Source: Oegoconia quadripuncta (taxonomy: Eukaryota > Arthropoda > Insecta > Lepidoptera > Autostichidae). From it: a stretch of 64,000 nt of DNA. Of this stretch, positions 13,501-28,500 are shown in pieces (position 1 is the first letter of the stretch; each line of letters begins with the position of its first letter). The stretch covers positions 5,102,914-5,166,913 of the forward strand of contig OX438749.1 of NCBI GenBank assembly GCA_949316235.1, written 5' to 3'. A program made the position numbers and the translations under genes. A model generated the notes under the pieces. It was not told where the DNA came from, made no database searches, and was given only the letters and a program-made list of their open reading frames with translations.

Positions 13501-16500
13501 ATCGCATTTAGACAGACGCTAACATTTCACGGATATGTGCGCATTAATTATAAACAAAGTATATTGAAAAATGTTATAAATTACCTTCGGCGGTGGATAG
13601 ACTAACAACGCCGGGTCCACATAGAGCCTGGCCGGCTGCATGGCGAGGCACAGCCAAGTGGCTAACATCGGACACGCAGACACTAGTATAGTGGCTAGAC
13701 TAGCGTGCTTTAGAAAGTTCTCCCAAACCTGGAAAAGAATATTCACTATCACTATATCAGCCACAGGATGTTCATTGCTAAACATAAATCCATAGATTTT
13801 CAGAGCAAACTATTTCTAATCCAGTGTTACATCTGTCAAATATAATCAATTATTTATTTATTTATGTTAAGGAAAACCAACAGCCATGTTAAATAACAAT
13901 GGAAAATTACACCTGACGGCTAATAACATCTACGTACTTTATACGCCAAAGCTCGACTCACCTGCAAAGCGATCTCCTGTATCTCCTGCACATGTTCAAA
14001 CAGCACTCTCTGATAGATATGCCTCATCGCCTCCTGTAGTAACGCCGGCGTCCAATTCAAATACTTCTCCGCCCCGTGCGCTGCACTATCTACCGATTCC
14101 GTATCGTTATTGGCCGTGCCGTTGGTCTGTCCGTTCGGATGCTGTGTGACTAGAGGCCGAGTGAGGGTGCGGAGGGTTTGGAGTGACGCTTTGCGGACAG
14201 AGCTGGTGGAGTGGTCGAGGTACGGCCAGAGACGGGGCAGCACGTCAGTCAGATCGATTGGGCTGGAATGGAGACGGGCAAATATCAGGAATGTGTGTTT
14301 AACCCATTGAGGGATTTTCACGTAAAAATGGTAATAAGTAAAATACGCCATAAATCATTTATAAATCATCATATCAGCAGACAAGACGTCCACTGCTGAA
14401 CATAGGTCTACCCCATAGATTTTCAGAGCAACGGGTTGGAAGTTGGAAGTGGCTTGCGTTCAGCGACTTCCGCGATATTTATCCGTTCGTCGATCTTGTG
14501 GGTGGACAGCTCACGCTGCGTTTGCTAGAGCTTTTAGAACTTTTATGCCCCAACGGCCATCAGTCTAAGTCAAAAATGCTTTGGTACACAGGGTACACTT
14601 AAAATAGTTAAGATTTTACATTTTAGCTATATTGCTTGTTCAAAGGGCTATTTTCCTCCGAAAAGAACAAGCAAGAAACTCGAGAGGTTGCTCTTTAAAA
14701 AAAAACAAGTGTTTATATTACAAAAGGGCACAATAATATTTCATTATTAATTGTGAAGTAGCCAGGCATGTGAACGAGCTGGTTATGTACATGGTTTTCT
14801 GTTTTATAAAATAGTTTATTGAACAGAAGACGCTTATGCGTTCCCAGGTCCTCCCTACTGCCGAAGAAGGTTAGGTTAGGTTTTAGTGGGTATCGCTCCC
14901 GATAGGGACGAGTCCTACATAACCGTCTCGCCGTCCCACAGGTGAGCGAGACGCGTCATGCCTTTCCTGCGTCAAAAAAGGTAACTCAAAGCGAGCACAT
15001 TCAGCCGTATTGTCGGTGGGTACCGTTGGCCGCGACACTCGACACTCACTGCAGCAGCTGCGCGGCCTGCGGCAGCGCCAGGTAGGAGTTGGCGGGCGCG
15101 GCCAGGTCGTCCTGCGCGTGCAGCAGGCCGTAGAGGCGCGCCACGACGATACTCACTGCAGCAGCTGCGCGGCCTGCGGCAGCGCCATGAGCGCGGCCAG
15201 CAGCGCCAGGTAGGAGTTGGCGGGCGCGGCCAGGTCGTCCTGCGCGTGCAGCAGGCCGTAGAGGCGCGCCACGACGATACTCACTGCAGCAGCTGCGCGG
15301 CCTGCGGCAGCGCCATGAGCGCGGCCAGCAGCGCCAGGTAGGAGTTGGCGGGCGCGGCCAGGTCGTCCTGCGCGTGCAGCAGGCCGTAGAGGCGCGCCAC
15401 GACGATACTCACTGCAGCAGCTGCGCGGCCTGCGGCAGCGCCATGAGCGCGGCCAGCAGCGCCAGGTAGGAGTTGGCGGGCGCGGCCAGGTCGTCCTGCG
15501 CGTGCAGCAGGCCGTAGAGGCGCGCCACGACGATACTCACTGCAGCAGCTGCGCGGCCTGCGGCAGCGCCATGAGCGCGGCCAGCAGCGCCAGGTAGGAG
15601 TTGGCGGGCGCGGCCAGGTCGTCCTGCGCGTGCAGCAGGCCGTAGAGGCGCGCCACGACGATACTCACTGCAGCAGCTGCGCGGCCTGCGGCAGCGCCAT
15701 GAGCGCGGCCAGCAGCGCCAGGTAGGAGTTGGCGGGCGCGGCCAGGTCGTCCTGCGCGTGCAGCAGGCCGTAGAGGCGCGCCACGACGATACTCACTGCA
15801 GCAGCTGCGCGGCCTGCGGCAGCGCCATGAGCGCGGCCAGCAGCGCCAGGTAGGAGTTGGCGGGCGCGGCCAGGTCGTCCTGCGCGTGCAGCAGGCCGTA
15901 GAGGCGCGCCACGACGATACTCACTGCAGCAGCTGCGCGGCCTGCGGCAGCGCCATGAGCGCGGCCAGCAGCGCCAGGTAGGAGTTGGCGGGCGCGGCCA
16001 GGTCGTCCTGCGCGTGCAGCAGGCCGTAGAGGCGCGCCACGACGATACTCACTGCAGCAGCTGCGCGGCCTGCGGCAGCGCCATGAGCGCGGCCAGCAGC
16101 GCCAGGTAGGAGTTGGCGGGCGCGGCCAGGTCGTCCTGCGCGTGCAGCAGGCCGTAGAGGCGCGCCACGACGCGCGGCAGGGCGGCGGGCCGGGCCCGCG
16201 CCAGCGCCGGCGCGGCGGGGGCCAGCGCGCCCGCCGCCACGGCCGACACGTCCTCCGCGCCGTCCGCCAGCCCGCCCACCAGGTGCTCCAGCGCGCCGCA
16301 CGAGCACGCCACCTCCTGCGTGCACTCTACTCTATGTATCCGCGCCTCGCCTCCTACATGCTACATGTGTATGCTAATTTCATGTACGTTAAAGAGACTA
16401 ATAAATGGTATCTCGAACGTAACAGTACTGTCGTTTCCTCCGCCGTCCTCACCTTATAATACACATACAGTCCACATACTAAATACCATTAAAAAGGGTT

Positions 16501-19500
16501 TGATAATTTTGCCAATATCATTTATGGAAAAAAACGATGTTCGTATAGTTGACATGCGCACACTCTGTGACCTCAACCGTACCAACCAACAGTGCCTAAT
16601 AGGTGTTCGAAGCACAAAATAGCGCCACTGTATTTTAAAATATATTTAGTGCAAATATAGATGATAAATTACTTGTCCACAATTGGATATACAAATTAAG
16701 TATTTCAAAACCAAAAAACCCGACAACATATTTTGCAGACGCCATGTTGGGTTTTTTACCATAAAATATTTCCTATGACACTCCGGGTACCCAAACGAAT
16801 CTACCGACACTATGCACTTCGAAATCGGTCAAGCCGTTTAGGCTACAGGTGCGCCAAAGGAACTACATACACTGGAACTTCCTATTCACTTCTCTTTTTC
16901 CTTTTGTCACATCATTATCTTCTTCTTATTTTTGAGGATAGCAACCAGTCAACCTCACTGTCGAGGGACATTACAGTTTGGAGTGAAAAATGTTATTTCT
17001 CTTATTTCTTCACTTTATAAGTCAGTCTCATTTAAAACAAGTAATTGTCGTATACAAAGTCTAGTCACGATCAAGTCATTCTTCAGTAAAGTGGCAGAAT
17101 GCTTTACAAAAGATTTTGGCGGCTTCTTGTGGGAACCCGAAAGCTCCGTTACGCACTTTAATTTACACTTCTTTCACTTGTACACCAACACTGACGTTTG
17201 CTGCACAATATTCTGTCATTATTAAGCTTCAAAAGTTAGAATGCACAAATTATAAGAATTATAAAGAAAAAAGTAACTTCACTCGCCGAGATCCCGCCAA
17301 AAAGCCCACATCATTATACTTCATTTAACTTGTTATCATAAATAGTACTCAACACTAGCTGTATCAACAACAGACATTTTTCACTCACGATTGACCACAA
17401 ATGTACACGCAGACGGGAACATGCGCGTTCTTTTATGCACTTTTACTTGTAGGGGTTGTAACTGAAAACCAGTGTTTCGCTCTTTGAGTGATGTGCCACA
17501 GCCACACTGAGTTATAACCCATTTGTGCTACTGCGGTACACACTCGCTCGTTGTATTTGCCATTCTTTACTTTTATTTGTATGTATATTTCTTTGTAATT
17601 TAAACCACCTCCGTGGCCCAATGTAAACAACATAGGGTTTACGATTCGGAGGTCGCGGGTTCGATCCCCAGCGGGGTACATGTTTAGTACTAGGTTTGGT
17701 TTGTATTTTCTATTCTTTACTTTTATTTGTATGTATATATCTTTGTAATTTAAAAATTGTGTAGTTGTGTGAAAGCAGGGGGCGTAAATAAATGCTTTAT
17801 CTATCTATCTATCACACACTCGAAAAACTCCTTCCTTGGGCAGTCGGGTAAACAAATCTAAATGAGGCCTGCCAGAAGGCAAGTCTCGGCAGACTGACCT
17901 GTCTCGCGGCCAGCAGGTACTTGAAGCCTAGTAGCGCCCCGTGGCGCGCCTCCCACTGCGGCTGGCGCGCCAGGGCCGCCAGCAGGCTCGCCACCCGCCG
18001 CACCCGCTCGGCCCGCAGCACGGCCAGCGCCACGCCCAGCGTCTGGGCGCATGTCTCGCGGACTGGTGCCACCACCTACGGGAACCAGTCGTCAACATCA
18101 TCATCATCAGCCCGTAAACATTCCACTACAGGGATATAGATATGATGTTATCATCAAAAATTATTGTAAATTATTTTGCGCAATAAAGAGTATTTGTATT
18201 GTATTGTATTGTATTGTATAGGCTTTCCTTATATGAAGGAAGGAAGGAAGTTTTCCGGTTGTCAGAGATAAGTTAGCCAGTCCCCCAAATAAGATGAGGT
18301 TTCCGGATCAGTATGCTACCACCTTCGGCTTCATCTTCACTTAACATCAGATGTGATTGAGGTCAAGTGGTAACCCGTTATACATAAAAAAAAAAGAAAA
18401 ACAAAAGGAGTACGGGCCATAGTCCACCGCGCTGGCCCAATGCGGGTTGGGGACTTCACATGCCTTTGATTTTTTATTTCTCATTTCTCAGGCATGCCGG
18501 TTTCCTCACGATGTTTTCCTTTTTGGCATATAAACAAAAGGACAGTCGACGAGATTACGCCGTCTCGGTCGGTCACAACTAGCTATCCTAACACTGTAAT
18601 TTATGAAAGCAATAAACCTTTTGCTCATAATTCGGGTGTGTCAACTCAACTACTCTTTAACTTATAACTAAACCCCTTCTAACTTAACTTTAACTACTCC
18701 GAAGACATCCAAGACCATACAACTCATGTTGTTTAAAACCTCGTCCCTGTGGCTCTTGAGTAAAATCCATATAACTAAAAAATTACTAAAATGAAAGCAT
18801 TCGCGGAAATACTTGCAATCAGATTTTGTATTATGCGGGTGCCATGTAATTTTTTTACGATAAAATGTGTTCTATGATACTTAGGAGATCAAGATGAACC
18901 TAACGACACCTTGTACTTCAAAATCAACCAATACGTTTAAATTACAGGTAACATAGAAATCTACATACATACATCTTGAAAAACATTACTCTCCTTCCTA
19001 GGGCAGTCGGGTAAAAAACATAATGCAGAACCCAAGAATATGGGTTTCTTGTGTCGCCCCTTAAATAATATTAGTGGGCTTATTCACCTGATCAGACACG
19101 AAATCTCCAAATCTATCCAGGGCCAGCACACAAAGCAATCTGAGTGCCATATCTTCGAGCCATTCTTGATGAGCATCCTCCATCTGGAAAATAAATCAAA
19201 TCAAAAATGCTTTATTTTGTAGGCAGACTTAAAATAGTCAGATTTTACATTTTTAAAGCTCCTCTTTGTTCAAAAGGCAATTTTCCCCTGAGAAGAACAA
19301 GCAAATTTTATATTATAATAATTCATTATTAATTGTGTCAAGTGTGATTGTTTATCATCTAAATAATCTGATATTTTATAATATGCTTTCTTAATAAGTT
19401 TCTGTTTTATAGTATCTTTGAATTTATTGAAAGGAAGATTTTGTAAATCAACAGGAACTTTCTTGAAAAATTAAATATGCTACAGAATTCAATATACTCC

Positions 19501-22500
19501 TCAACGGAAGGCATCTCGGGTTCCATGATTATAATCGAATGTGAATACGTATTAGATTTGCCTATAGTAGCTTGCAATAGTGTCGCTATTGCCCGAGCAA
19601 CCCTTACCACGCGACTGGCACCGTCCCGGTCGCTAGCAACGCCCCCCCTACCCCCCACACGCCCATCTACGACATATATATGATAGAAGACACTTCGCGA
19701 ATGACACACTATATTGTAGTGCTGTCGTCACCTGGTGCAGCCCCATGGCGGCGTGCTGCCCCGCGGAGGCGGCGACGGCGGCCCGCAGCAGCTCCCTCAG
19801 AGCGCTGGCGGCCCCGTGTCGCGCCTCCCACGCGGCGCTGAACAGCTGCGCCTGCAGCGCGCCGCACCACGCCTCCAGCGGCCAGCGGCTCGACTCGCCC
19901 CACGCGCCGGAGCAGTCGGGCACGGGCGACGTCGCGTCGACTGGAACACGGTTGTCAGGACTAGTTTAGTCCTCCTTAAGATGTTGACGTCGACCTCCTT
20001 GACGACCTGTTTGGTGTAGTGGTTAGAAACTCTGACCGCTATACCAAAAGGTCGCGAGTTCGAATCCCGCTACGGGCGTAAGTTTGTATGATGTATACGG
20101 ACATGTGTACCCGAGTTATGGATGTTTTCATTTATAATAAGTATTTGTTTACAAAAAAAAATGTGTATTTATGTAGTATATCAACCATCTGGTATCCACA
20201 ACACAAGCAAATAGTTGCTTAATGTGGAACTAGATGGCATTGTGTGTATGTCTAAGGATATTTACAAACAAAGGCGGATTTATCCAACATTTCTTCCAAT
20301 CCGCCATAGAATTTGTTAAAAATCAGTAGATAGGACGTTCACAGCTATATAGATGACCTGTTTGGTGTAGTGGTTAGAAACTTTGCTGCTATACCAAAAG
20401 GTCGCGGGTTCGAATCCCGCTAGGGGCATATGTTTGTACGACGAATACAGACATGTGTTCCCGAGTTATGGATGTTTTTCACTTATTTATGTATTTATTT
20501 ACAAAAAAAAATGTATTTGTGTAGTGTATCAACCATCTGGTTTCCACAATAGAAGCCTAGTTGCTTAGCGTGGAACTAGATGGCGCTGTCTGTATATGTC
20601 CAAAAATTTAATTAAACAAAAAATAGCTAACTTACCTACATACAGCAGATATTATAAAACTTATGTTATTTATTTTGTAGGTACAGACGGATCTCCCTAA
20701 AAGTATTATATGGACCGTATGGACCGAAGCACTCTAGCACCATCTATTAGAAAGTATTCATACAATATCAACACTCAAACCAAATCCATAATAATATGTC
20801 ACATATAAATGAGTAAGAAAATTTCGTCAGCCCTGCTAATAGATATCGTTGTCTAGTGGCAAGCGACACGAGTGCTTAGGTAATGTCTTTCGAAAAGACA
20901 CGGTTTTCGAATCCGGCTAAGACAATTTTTATTCGATTTTTTTTCTTTTTATAAAGGAAAATAAACCGTAAACACTTCATTAAAATAATAAAAAGGTAAG
21001 GAAAATAAGAAAAGTAAAAATTTTTGGAGGTAACACCACAGAATAGGTAATAGTACTAACGTGTAACACTTTAGTCCATGTGATACTTTTAGGATGATTC
21101 GTCTGTACATAGGGTACACTTTAAATAATCAAATTTTACATTTCCAAGCTACATTGGCTTACCACAGAGGCGGTTAATAAATATTTTATCCATGATTGCA
21201 CTTACAAACAAATTCATCAGCCGGCTCCAATTTGATCTTCTTCCTGTCTGGCTCCGCGGGTGGTGTGGGGGGAGCTGAGGTGCTCTCCTCGCTGCAGTCT
21301 CGCGACTTCTGTTTGCAGAACGCGGCCTGGCGCGCCTTGCGCTTGGCGAGGTTCATCTCGCGGGAGCTCAGCGGTTTGGATGACGCGATTGGAACTAGCT
21401 CTTGCACTGGCGTCTGTGGGGGATTATCCAATATATACTGGGTATAAATAGACTTTTGGGTGGGTTTCAACAAGCGAGTTGGCGAGATTCACAGCAGCGG
21501 TACTGTCAGCGGCAATAACTCTCATAGGCGTATCACCGGCGGCAACCGTCTCGGCAGAGTGGCTTGAAGCAGTAGCCTAATTATATTATACTAGTCTATA
21601 CATTCACAGTCTCACTATATCCATATTCTGACGTATTTATTTATAATACTATTACGTAAATATTATTTTATATATTGACACTACGCTATACATATACTAA
21701 CCAGACTATAATTATTTATTATTATTCTGCTCATTATAGTACCTCACGTGGCGTCCGTGCGTCACTGGCCATTTGGGGGCACTGAAAACCAGCGCTGTGA
21801 TTCGTCGCAGCATGAGCTGAGTGCTAACCCATTTGTGCACGCCGCAACACGTGACAGCATTGTCGGATTTTCTTCATAATTGTATTTCTATTTTAGCTAT
21901 AATTAGCTACTTCTTTGTTATCGTGTTGTGGCGTTCATAATAAACTATTCTTTCTTTCTAGATAAATTAAGACAGTCGTACTTTCTCTGAATTTTCTATC
22001 TTTTTCGAAAATTATACATAAATTTTTTGAAAAACCTCACGATCAACCTGTGGCTATGATTTGTACTTCATTTTTTATTGTTTTTACTTATTACCGATTT
22101 GCGACCGCCGAAATATTGAAACGCCTTGTCTTAAAAAATACAGAAGTTATCGAATATTTAGATATTTCACAGAAGATGGAAATGCATCTGGAATGAGACA
22201 CAAATTGCCAGCCCGTAGGGTCAGTGCCCTCTTATTTTATTTTCTTGGGAAAACCAACAGAAATAGATCTTAAATAGAATATTTACTAGCCATTCAAATT
22301 CAGAATTTAACCAATAAATATATCAGACTCTTGCACGTATTGATGATATTCACCTTTTTTTTATACGATACGAATCAAAGGCTAATCGTTTCCTTCTAAT
22401 TATAATAAACAACCGATAAGATAAGACAGGGAGGTAGTGAGAGTCTTACCCTGGACATCTCCGCCTTGACCACCGCCGGCTTGGTTGGACATAGGTCTTC

Positions 22501-25500
22501 GCTGGTATAGACTGATGAGATATCCACGCCTAGGTTGGAAGCTACGTCTAGCCCCAGGCGCGCGTTTAGCTGTTGCCGCTGTCTTGCTATACGCTCCGGT
22601 AAATCTGGAACATGGTAATACTCGTTTATACTTAAACCTGCATAATCACAATTAAAAATTTCAATGGGACCACATAGACGGTACCTCCTTTCATTTACAA
22701 AAAAAAAATCACGCGAATCAACCGCCTAATCGCCAAGTTATACAAACGGCCGAATTGAGAACCTCCTCCTTTTTGAAGTCGGTTAAAAATCATTCATCGT
22801 TTCAGTCACAGGACGGCCACTTTTGAATATGCGTATCCCCTATAGATTTCCAGAGCGATGGGTTGGAAGACGCCTACATCCAGCAACTTCATCAGGTCAT
22901 CCGTCTACCTTGCTGCAGAGTGGAGCTCTTTTTTTTTATGCACAACGGATTGGTACTTGACCTCAATCACACCTGATGTTAAGTGAAGATGAGGTCGAAG
23001 GTGGAAGCGTACTGACCCGGAAACCCCAACACATTTGGGGGACTGGCTATCTTATCTCTGACAACCGGAACACAACAATGCTATTAACATTGCTGCTTGG
23101 CGGCAGATTTAGATAAGATGGTGGTAGCTAGCCAGGCGGACATTTAAAATGCCCTACCACCAACCAAACCGAGTATTTAAACATGTACCCGCTGGGGATC
23201 GAACCGGCGACCTCCGAATCGTAAACCCAATGTTGTTTAAATTGAGCCACGGAGGCGGTTAAAAGGCGCTCTAGAGCTCTCATGACCCAACGGTAATCAG
23301 TTCTACGCGCTATGTGCCCTGCAATCCGCTGGGCTGTTTTGCTGACTTCGTTCTTCTGCATTCTTGATACAATCCCATAGTGAAACACACAGCTCGTTGT
23401 GTGACGTTGAGGCGTTTCGCATTTCCCATGAGGCCACAATCATAGACTACGAACAGTCATTAACAGAAATTAACTTTGTCTGTTTGTACCTTTTAATGAC
23501 TAAACCTCAGAACCGATCGTATTGTAGCTTAGGAGCTGCAAAGGGACGGGCTACTTTTCCATGCTACAAAATACTCTAATGACCACATTTATTTTAAATT
23601 TAAGTAAATACATGATCATGTGAACATAATATATGCAGATAGGTAATACAAAATGTGATCATTATTTTAATAAAAATTACTTGAATAAAGACATCACTAT
23701 GTTAATAATGTCGTACAAGATGCCTGAAATGAAATAATGTTCTCCAAGAAAACATTTTCCCTTTCGCGCCTTTTGTTTGAGTTGCGTTATGTTTTAGGTC
23801 TGTGAAAGTAGAGCAAAATTTAGAATTGAAAAAATCCTTAGAAGAACGATAGTCGCCGTCATAGCCTAGGGGATTAGTAGGATAAAGTGACAGTGGGCAG
23901 GGTACAAACAAAGCGCATGGGTTGATAACGAGCAGCGTGGGATGAGATGTCCACCCACAAGGTAGACCGATGATGTACTAAGTGTCGCGGGAAGTCGAGG
24001 AATACAGGCCGCTTCTAACCGGTGACACTGGATATCTATGGGGAGGCCTGTATGTTCTGCAGAGGCCGTCCTGTGGCTGTTATGTAGATGACGATTATCA
24101 TATATCATGTAAGAAGGGAACAATGGAATCTTTGTATTGTTTTTTTTAAATCAAATCAAAAATGTTTTATTTCGTAGACGCAAGGTACACTTAAAATAGT
24201 CCGATTTTACATTTTTAAAGCTACTTGTTCAAAAGGCAATTTTCCCCCGAGCAGCAAGAAACTCGAGAGGTTGCTCTTTAAAAAAAAGGTTTTTATATTA
24301 CAAAATTATTAATTATTATTGTATATTATAATATTTCATTATTAATTGTGAAATAGCCTGGTCATGCGAACGGGCTGGTTATGTCCATGATTGTTTATCA
24401 TCTAAATAATCTGATATTTTATAATATGCTTTCTTAATAAGTTTCTGTTTTATAGTATCTTTATTGTTAAGATACCTGAATTAAGGGGTATAGGTTTATC
24501 ATCAGGTGTCCTTACCTGCGGCGCCCATCGCCTCCTCATCCAGGTCGTACTCTCGACCCTCGGAACCCATCAGGTGCGCGCCGTGCTTCAGCACGAGCTC
24601 GATGTCGAAGGTCTCGCAGCGGAGACGACCGATGTCTTCTTCTATGTATTCCTCTGTAAAAATGATTAACGGCTCTGAGGTACGAATTATACCTAACTGA
24701 AAGCATTGGAACGCAATTTTACCTGACAAACAGTTGTCAGCTTAACGCTGAAGTAATATCGATTTCAAAAGTCACTGTAGAGGTTTACATGTAAAAGCAA
24801 ATGCATGAATTTTAAATACTTAAACCATGTAAGTATAATGGACTTATCCCAACCAAGACCAATTAGAGAACAGATCCCGCCTCCACATTCCTCAATTAAG
24901 CAAGCTCGAATTGACCGACAGTGTTATTCGATAGGGCGTTGGCAACTACTATGACAGTTGAATCTATTGCTACCTTAGACTCCAGACCAATTAAATAAAG
25001 AATTTCAGGGTGAAAAAGTAAGAAAGGGAGTTTTTTTTAATGGGTTAGAACTTGACCTCAATCACACCTTATGTTAAGTGAAGATGAGGCCGAAGGAAAC
25101 CCCATCTTATTTGGGGGACTGGCTATCTTATCTCTGACAACCGGAACACAACAATGCTATTAACATTGCTGTTTGGTGGCAGATAAGATGGTGGTAGCTA
25201 ACCAGGCGGACATTTAAAATACCCTACCACCAACCAAACCGAGTACTAATTATGTACCCCGCTGGGGATTCGAATCGTAAACCCAATGTTGTTTACATTG
25301 AGCCACGGAGGTGGTTAAAAGAACCAGTCATTTAAATTCCAGAAAGGAATGCGATGATTAACATTCCCTTGCATTTACTCTATGCATCCAACTGAACTTT
25401 ATGAACTATAGCAATTTATTTGACTGTGATAAATGGGCTCCTTTAAATGCGCACCGTCCGGTGTGAATCATACCTAAGGCATCGTTTGCATGCAGCGGAA

Positions 25501-28500
25501 GTTGTTTCCCGTGATAACTGACAGGAATTTACAGCAGTTCAGTATAATACATACATAACAATAAAATACATTATATTCATCCGTTTCTATTGGGAATGAC
25601 CTCGGAACTCTGTATGCGTCAATAAAGCAGCAGTTATTCTCTGGATGACCTCTATCCTCCCTTTAGTTGACGATTCGAGTCTCGCCTGTCGACCTTGACA
25701 CTTTTCAATTGCGTCAATAGCATCCGAGATGAGATTCTGGGGCGACACAATGGAACATATGTATAGTGATGATATTCAACGATGATACTCATAAATACAG
25801 TCCAGTAAAAAACAGAATTTTTGTGGTGTAAATTCCTATAATCTTAAAGTTTCAGATTTTTTATAGAAGTATGAGATTCTGTATCTTGCTTTAAGTATAG
25901 GTATTTAGTTATAAAACCTACAATATTAAAATAAAGTTACCACTATGAACTTCGTCAAGTTTAAGAAGGTGCTAAGATCTCCTAAAATAATATTGAAAAA
26001 AATTAATCAACGGCTACTTTATATTTTCTAAAAAAAAGTTTATTGATCGTACTATTTTACCTCGGTGAATTTTTTCATTCATTTTCGGTAATGAAGTCTA
26101 TGATCGCTTTTTTTGTAAATTGTTAGAGTTTTAGGTACATTCTCCGACGCAATGAAATTCACAGTGGTAATTTTAATCTAATGGTCTAACGTCCGTTTTC
26201 ATTCATTCATTCAGGCATAAGTTTTATAACTCAATACCTATATTATCTCTAAAGCTAGGTACCGATTTTTAGAAAACGTTTTTATTCTATCACTGACAGG
26301 TACTGACATGTGCAAAAAATCAAGGCCTTTGAGATTATATATAAGAATTTAAAAGTGAATCCTTACTGGACTAATAGTGTTACGACCTTTATCCCAAATA
26401 GTGTGGTCAGTGATACTTGAAACAAGCGTTTGAGTGTTCCAAAGTGTTAACACTTGAAACGAACGCAAAAATTTGAAAGTTTGTTTGTTGGGATCACGGC
26501 GACACGAATGAATCGATTTGGTTGAAACAATTTTTGGTACAGTTATTGTGTGTCATGGAACACATATGATTTGTCAATGAAATAGGCAACACAACTTTGC
26601 GGAAAAACTTAACCAGTAGAAAACAAATTTTTATTTATTTTTATTTTTTTTATGCACGACGGGGCGTATTTGACCTCAATCACACTTAATGACACAATCA
26701 CAATTCGTACGTGAAATTGTTTCCGATTGGTGAAACAGCTTAGTACATAAGGGGGTCAAATCCTTAAGGTCTGCGAAATTAATATTATTTTAATTAAATC
26801 ATGCAATATAATTGAAAAGTAACCTTTGACGCCGGTGAGAGGTGAGGGATGCCATTCCGGCACGTTGGTCAGTATCGCTTCCACAGCCTGTAAACAAAAT
26901 AAAAAACCTCTTATTTCCTGAGAAAACTTATATTGTATATAAGCAGGCCTATAAAAGGTTATCTGTTTGCGACTGTACCGATCAGCAGCCGTACTACATA
27001 TTTTTTTTTTTCGTTCGCTCACTAAATTTAGTACCACGTACTTAGAAGTAAATTATGGTAACTCGATACATCTACATATAATAATAAATAAATAAATATT
27101 CGTACGTACACCAATCATCTAGTCCCAAACTAAGCAAAGCTTGTACTATGGATACTAGACAACGGATATATAATACATAATACATAAATATCCATAAACA
27201 TCCATGACTCAGGAATAAATGTTCATATTCATAACACAAACATTTAGCCGTCGCGGGATTCGAACCCGCAACCGTTGGTTTCGCTGACAGGGTCACTATC
27301 CACTACACCAACCTGTCGTCATCTATCCATTGGACGTCACCTTATCCTCACTTCTAGAACGCTTTACGTGGTACCAAACAGCGATCGAAGGCTAGCGAAC
27401 TAGACGGCAATTTATAGGCGAGCGATTTTTTTTAATTTAATTACAAATTATCTTAACCATTCATATAACAAGCCGCGTTCGGCTTAGTACCCCCGTCCAA
27501 CTAAAATTGTATTAGCTATAGCAATCGTTATTTAAAACTGTACGCTTACTGGACTATAAATAGCGACGATAGAGATAGAATCGCATCATAAATATTCGAA
27601 TTTCCTCGTCTCGTTCGATCAATCATATCGATACCAAAATTTGAACCAACCACGCGGCCATGAGGAATAATTAGCATCATTGTACATACTTCAATATAGA
27701 TCCTGCAGTGTCAGGAACCTATAAAGCGCAGACAAAATCAATATTCCACTCCTGCCTACGTATAAACACCATGGATACAGTTACCACGTGGGTGGATGTG
27801 AAATGATACACTTCTGAGAGACACAAAGAGAAATTAATTACATTTGTATAAGAACGTACTTGGTTAGATGCGGTACTAGTCTATGGTGAGTATGAAATGT
27901 TTATTGAATTTGAATATTAAATAACATTTGACACATAAAGTTCTCAAAAGTATATTATCTCCACAAATTTTACCACTGCTGTATGGTTTGCAAATATTAT
28001 CATAATATAATCTCTAAATAATTAATTTATAATTAATTAAATAAATGTGTAATAATGTGGTAGTGTCACAGTACGTCTGTACCATTAATATCATGAAAAA
28101 GAGACAAGGAAATAGCATGAAGCTGGTGAACAACAGCGTGTCTGTTCACCAGCAAAAGGAGTCCATTTCACCTGACTCCAACTTTCCAGGATGTATCCAT
28201 ACCAATCTCTGACCATCTCAATCTTTTGGGTATGGAGTTAACTTCCAACCTAAATTTTGGACGCTCCAATAGAATCGAAAGCTAAAACATCAGCTATGAA
28301 GCTTGGCATTCTCTTTCGCTCGTGCATGGAATACTTTGGGATGGTTCAGCCAAGTACCAACTGGTTGCACTCGATTCTGTGGATCGACGAGACAAAAGAA
28401 TCATTGGTGGCCATTCGATCACTGCTAAATTGCAGAGCCTTGAACACCATCGCAAGGTCGCCTGTCTCTCAGTCTTTTACAGGATGCACTTCGTTGAGTG

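Noticed and set aside
15921..16325. 134-codon Gly/Ala/Arg-rich frame on the minus strand
   Set aside because: It is a frame-shifted reading of GC-rich exon 9 and its tandem copies. The BTAF1 frame with matching splice phases explains the region better.
20845..20935. tRNA gene
   Set aside because: The acceptor stem does not pair convincingly and the anticodon arm is unclear. It is kept only as a tRNA-like repeat.
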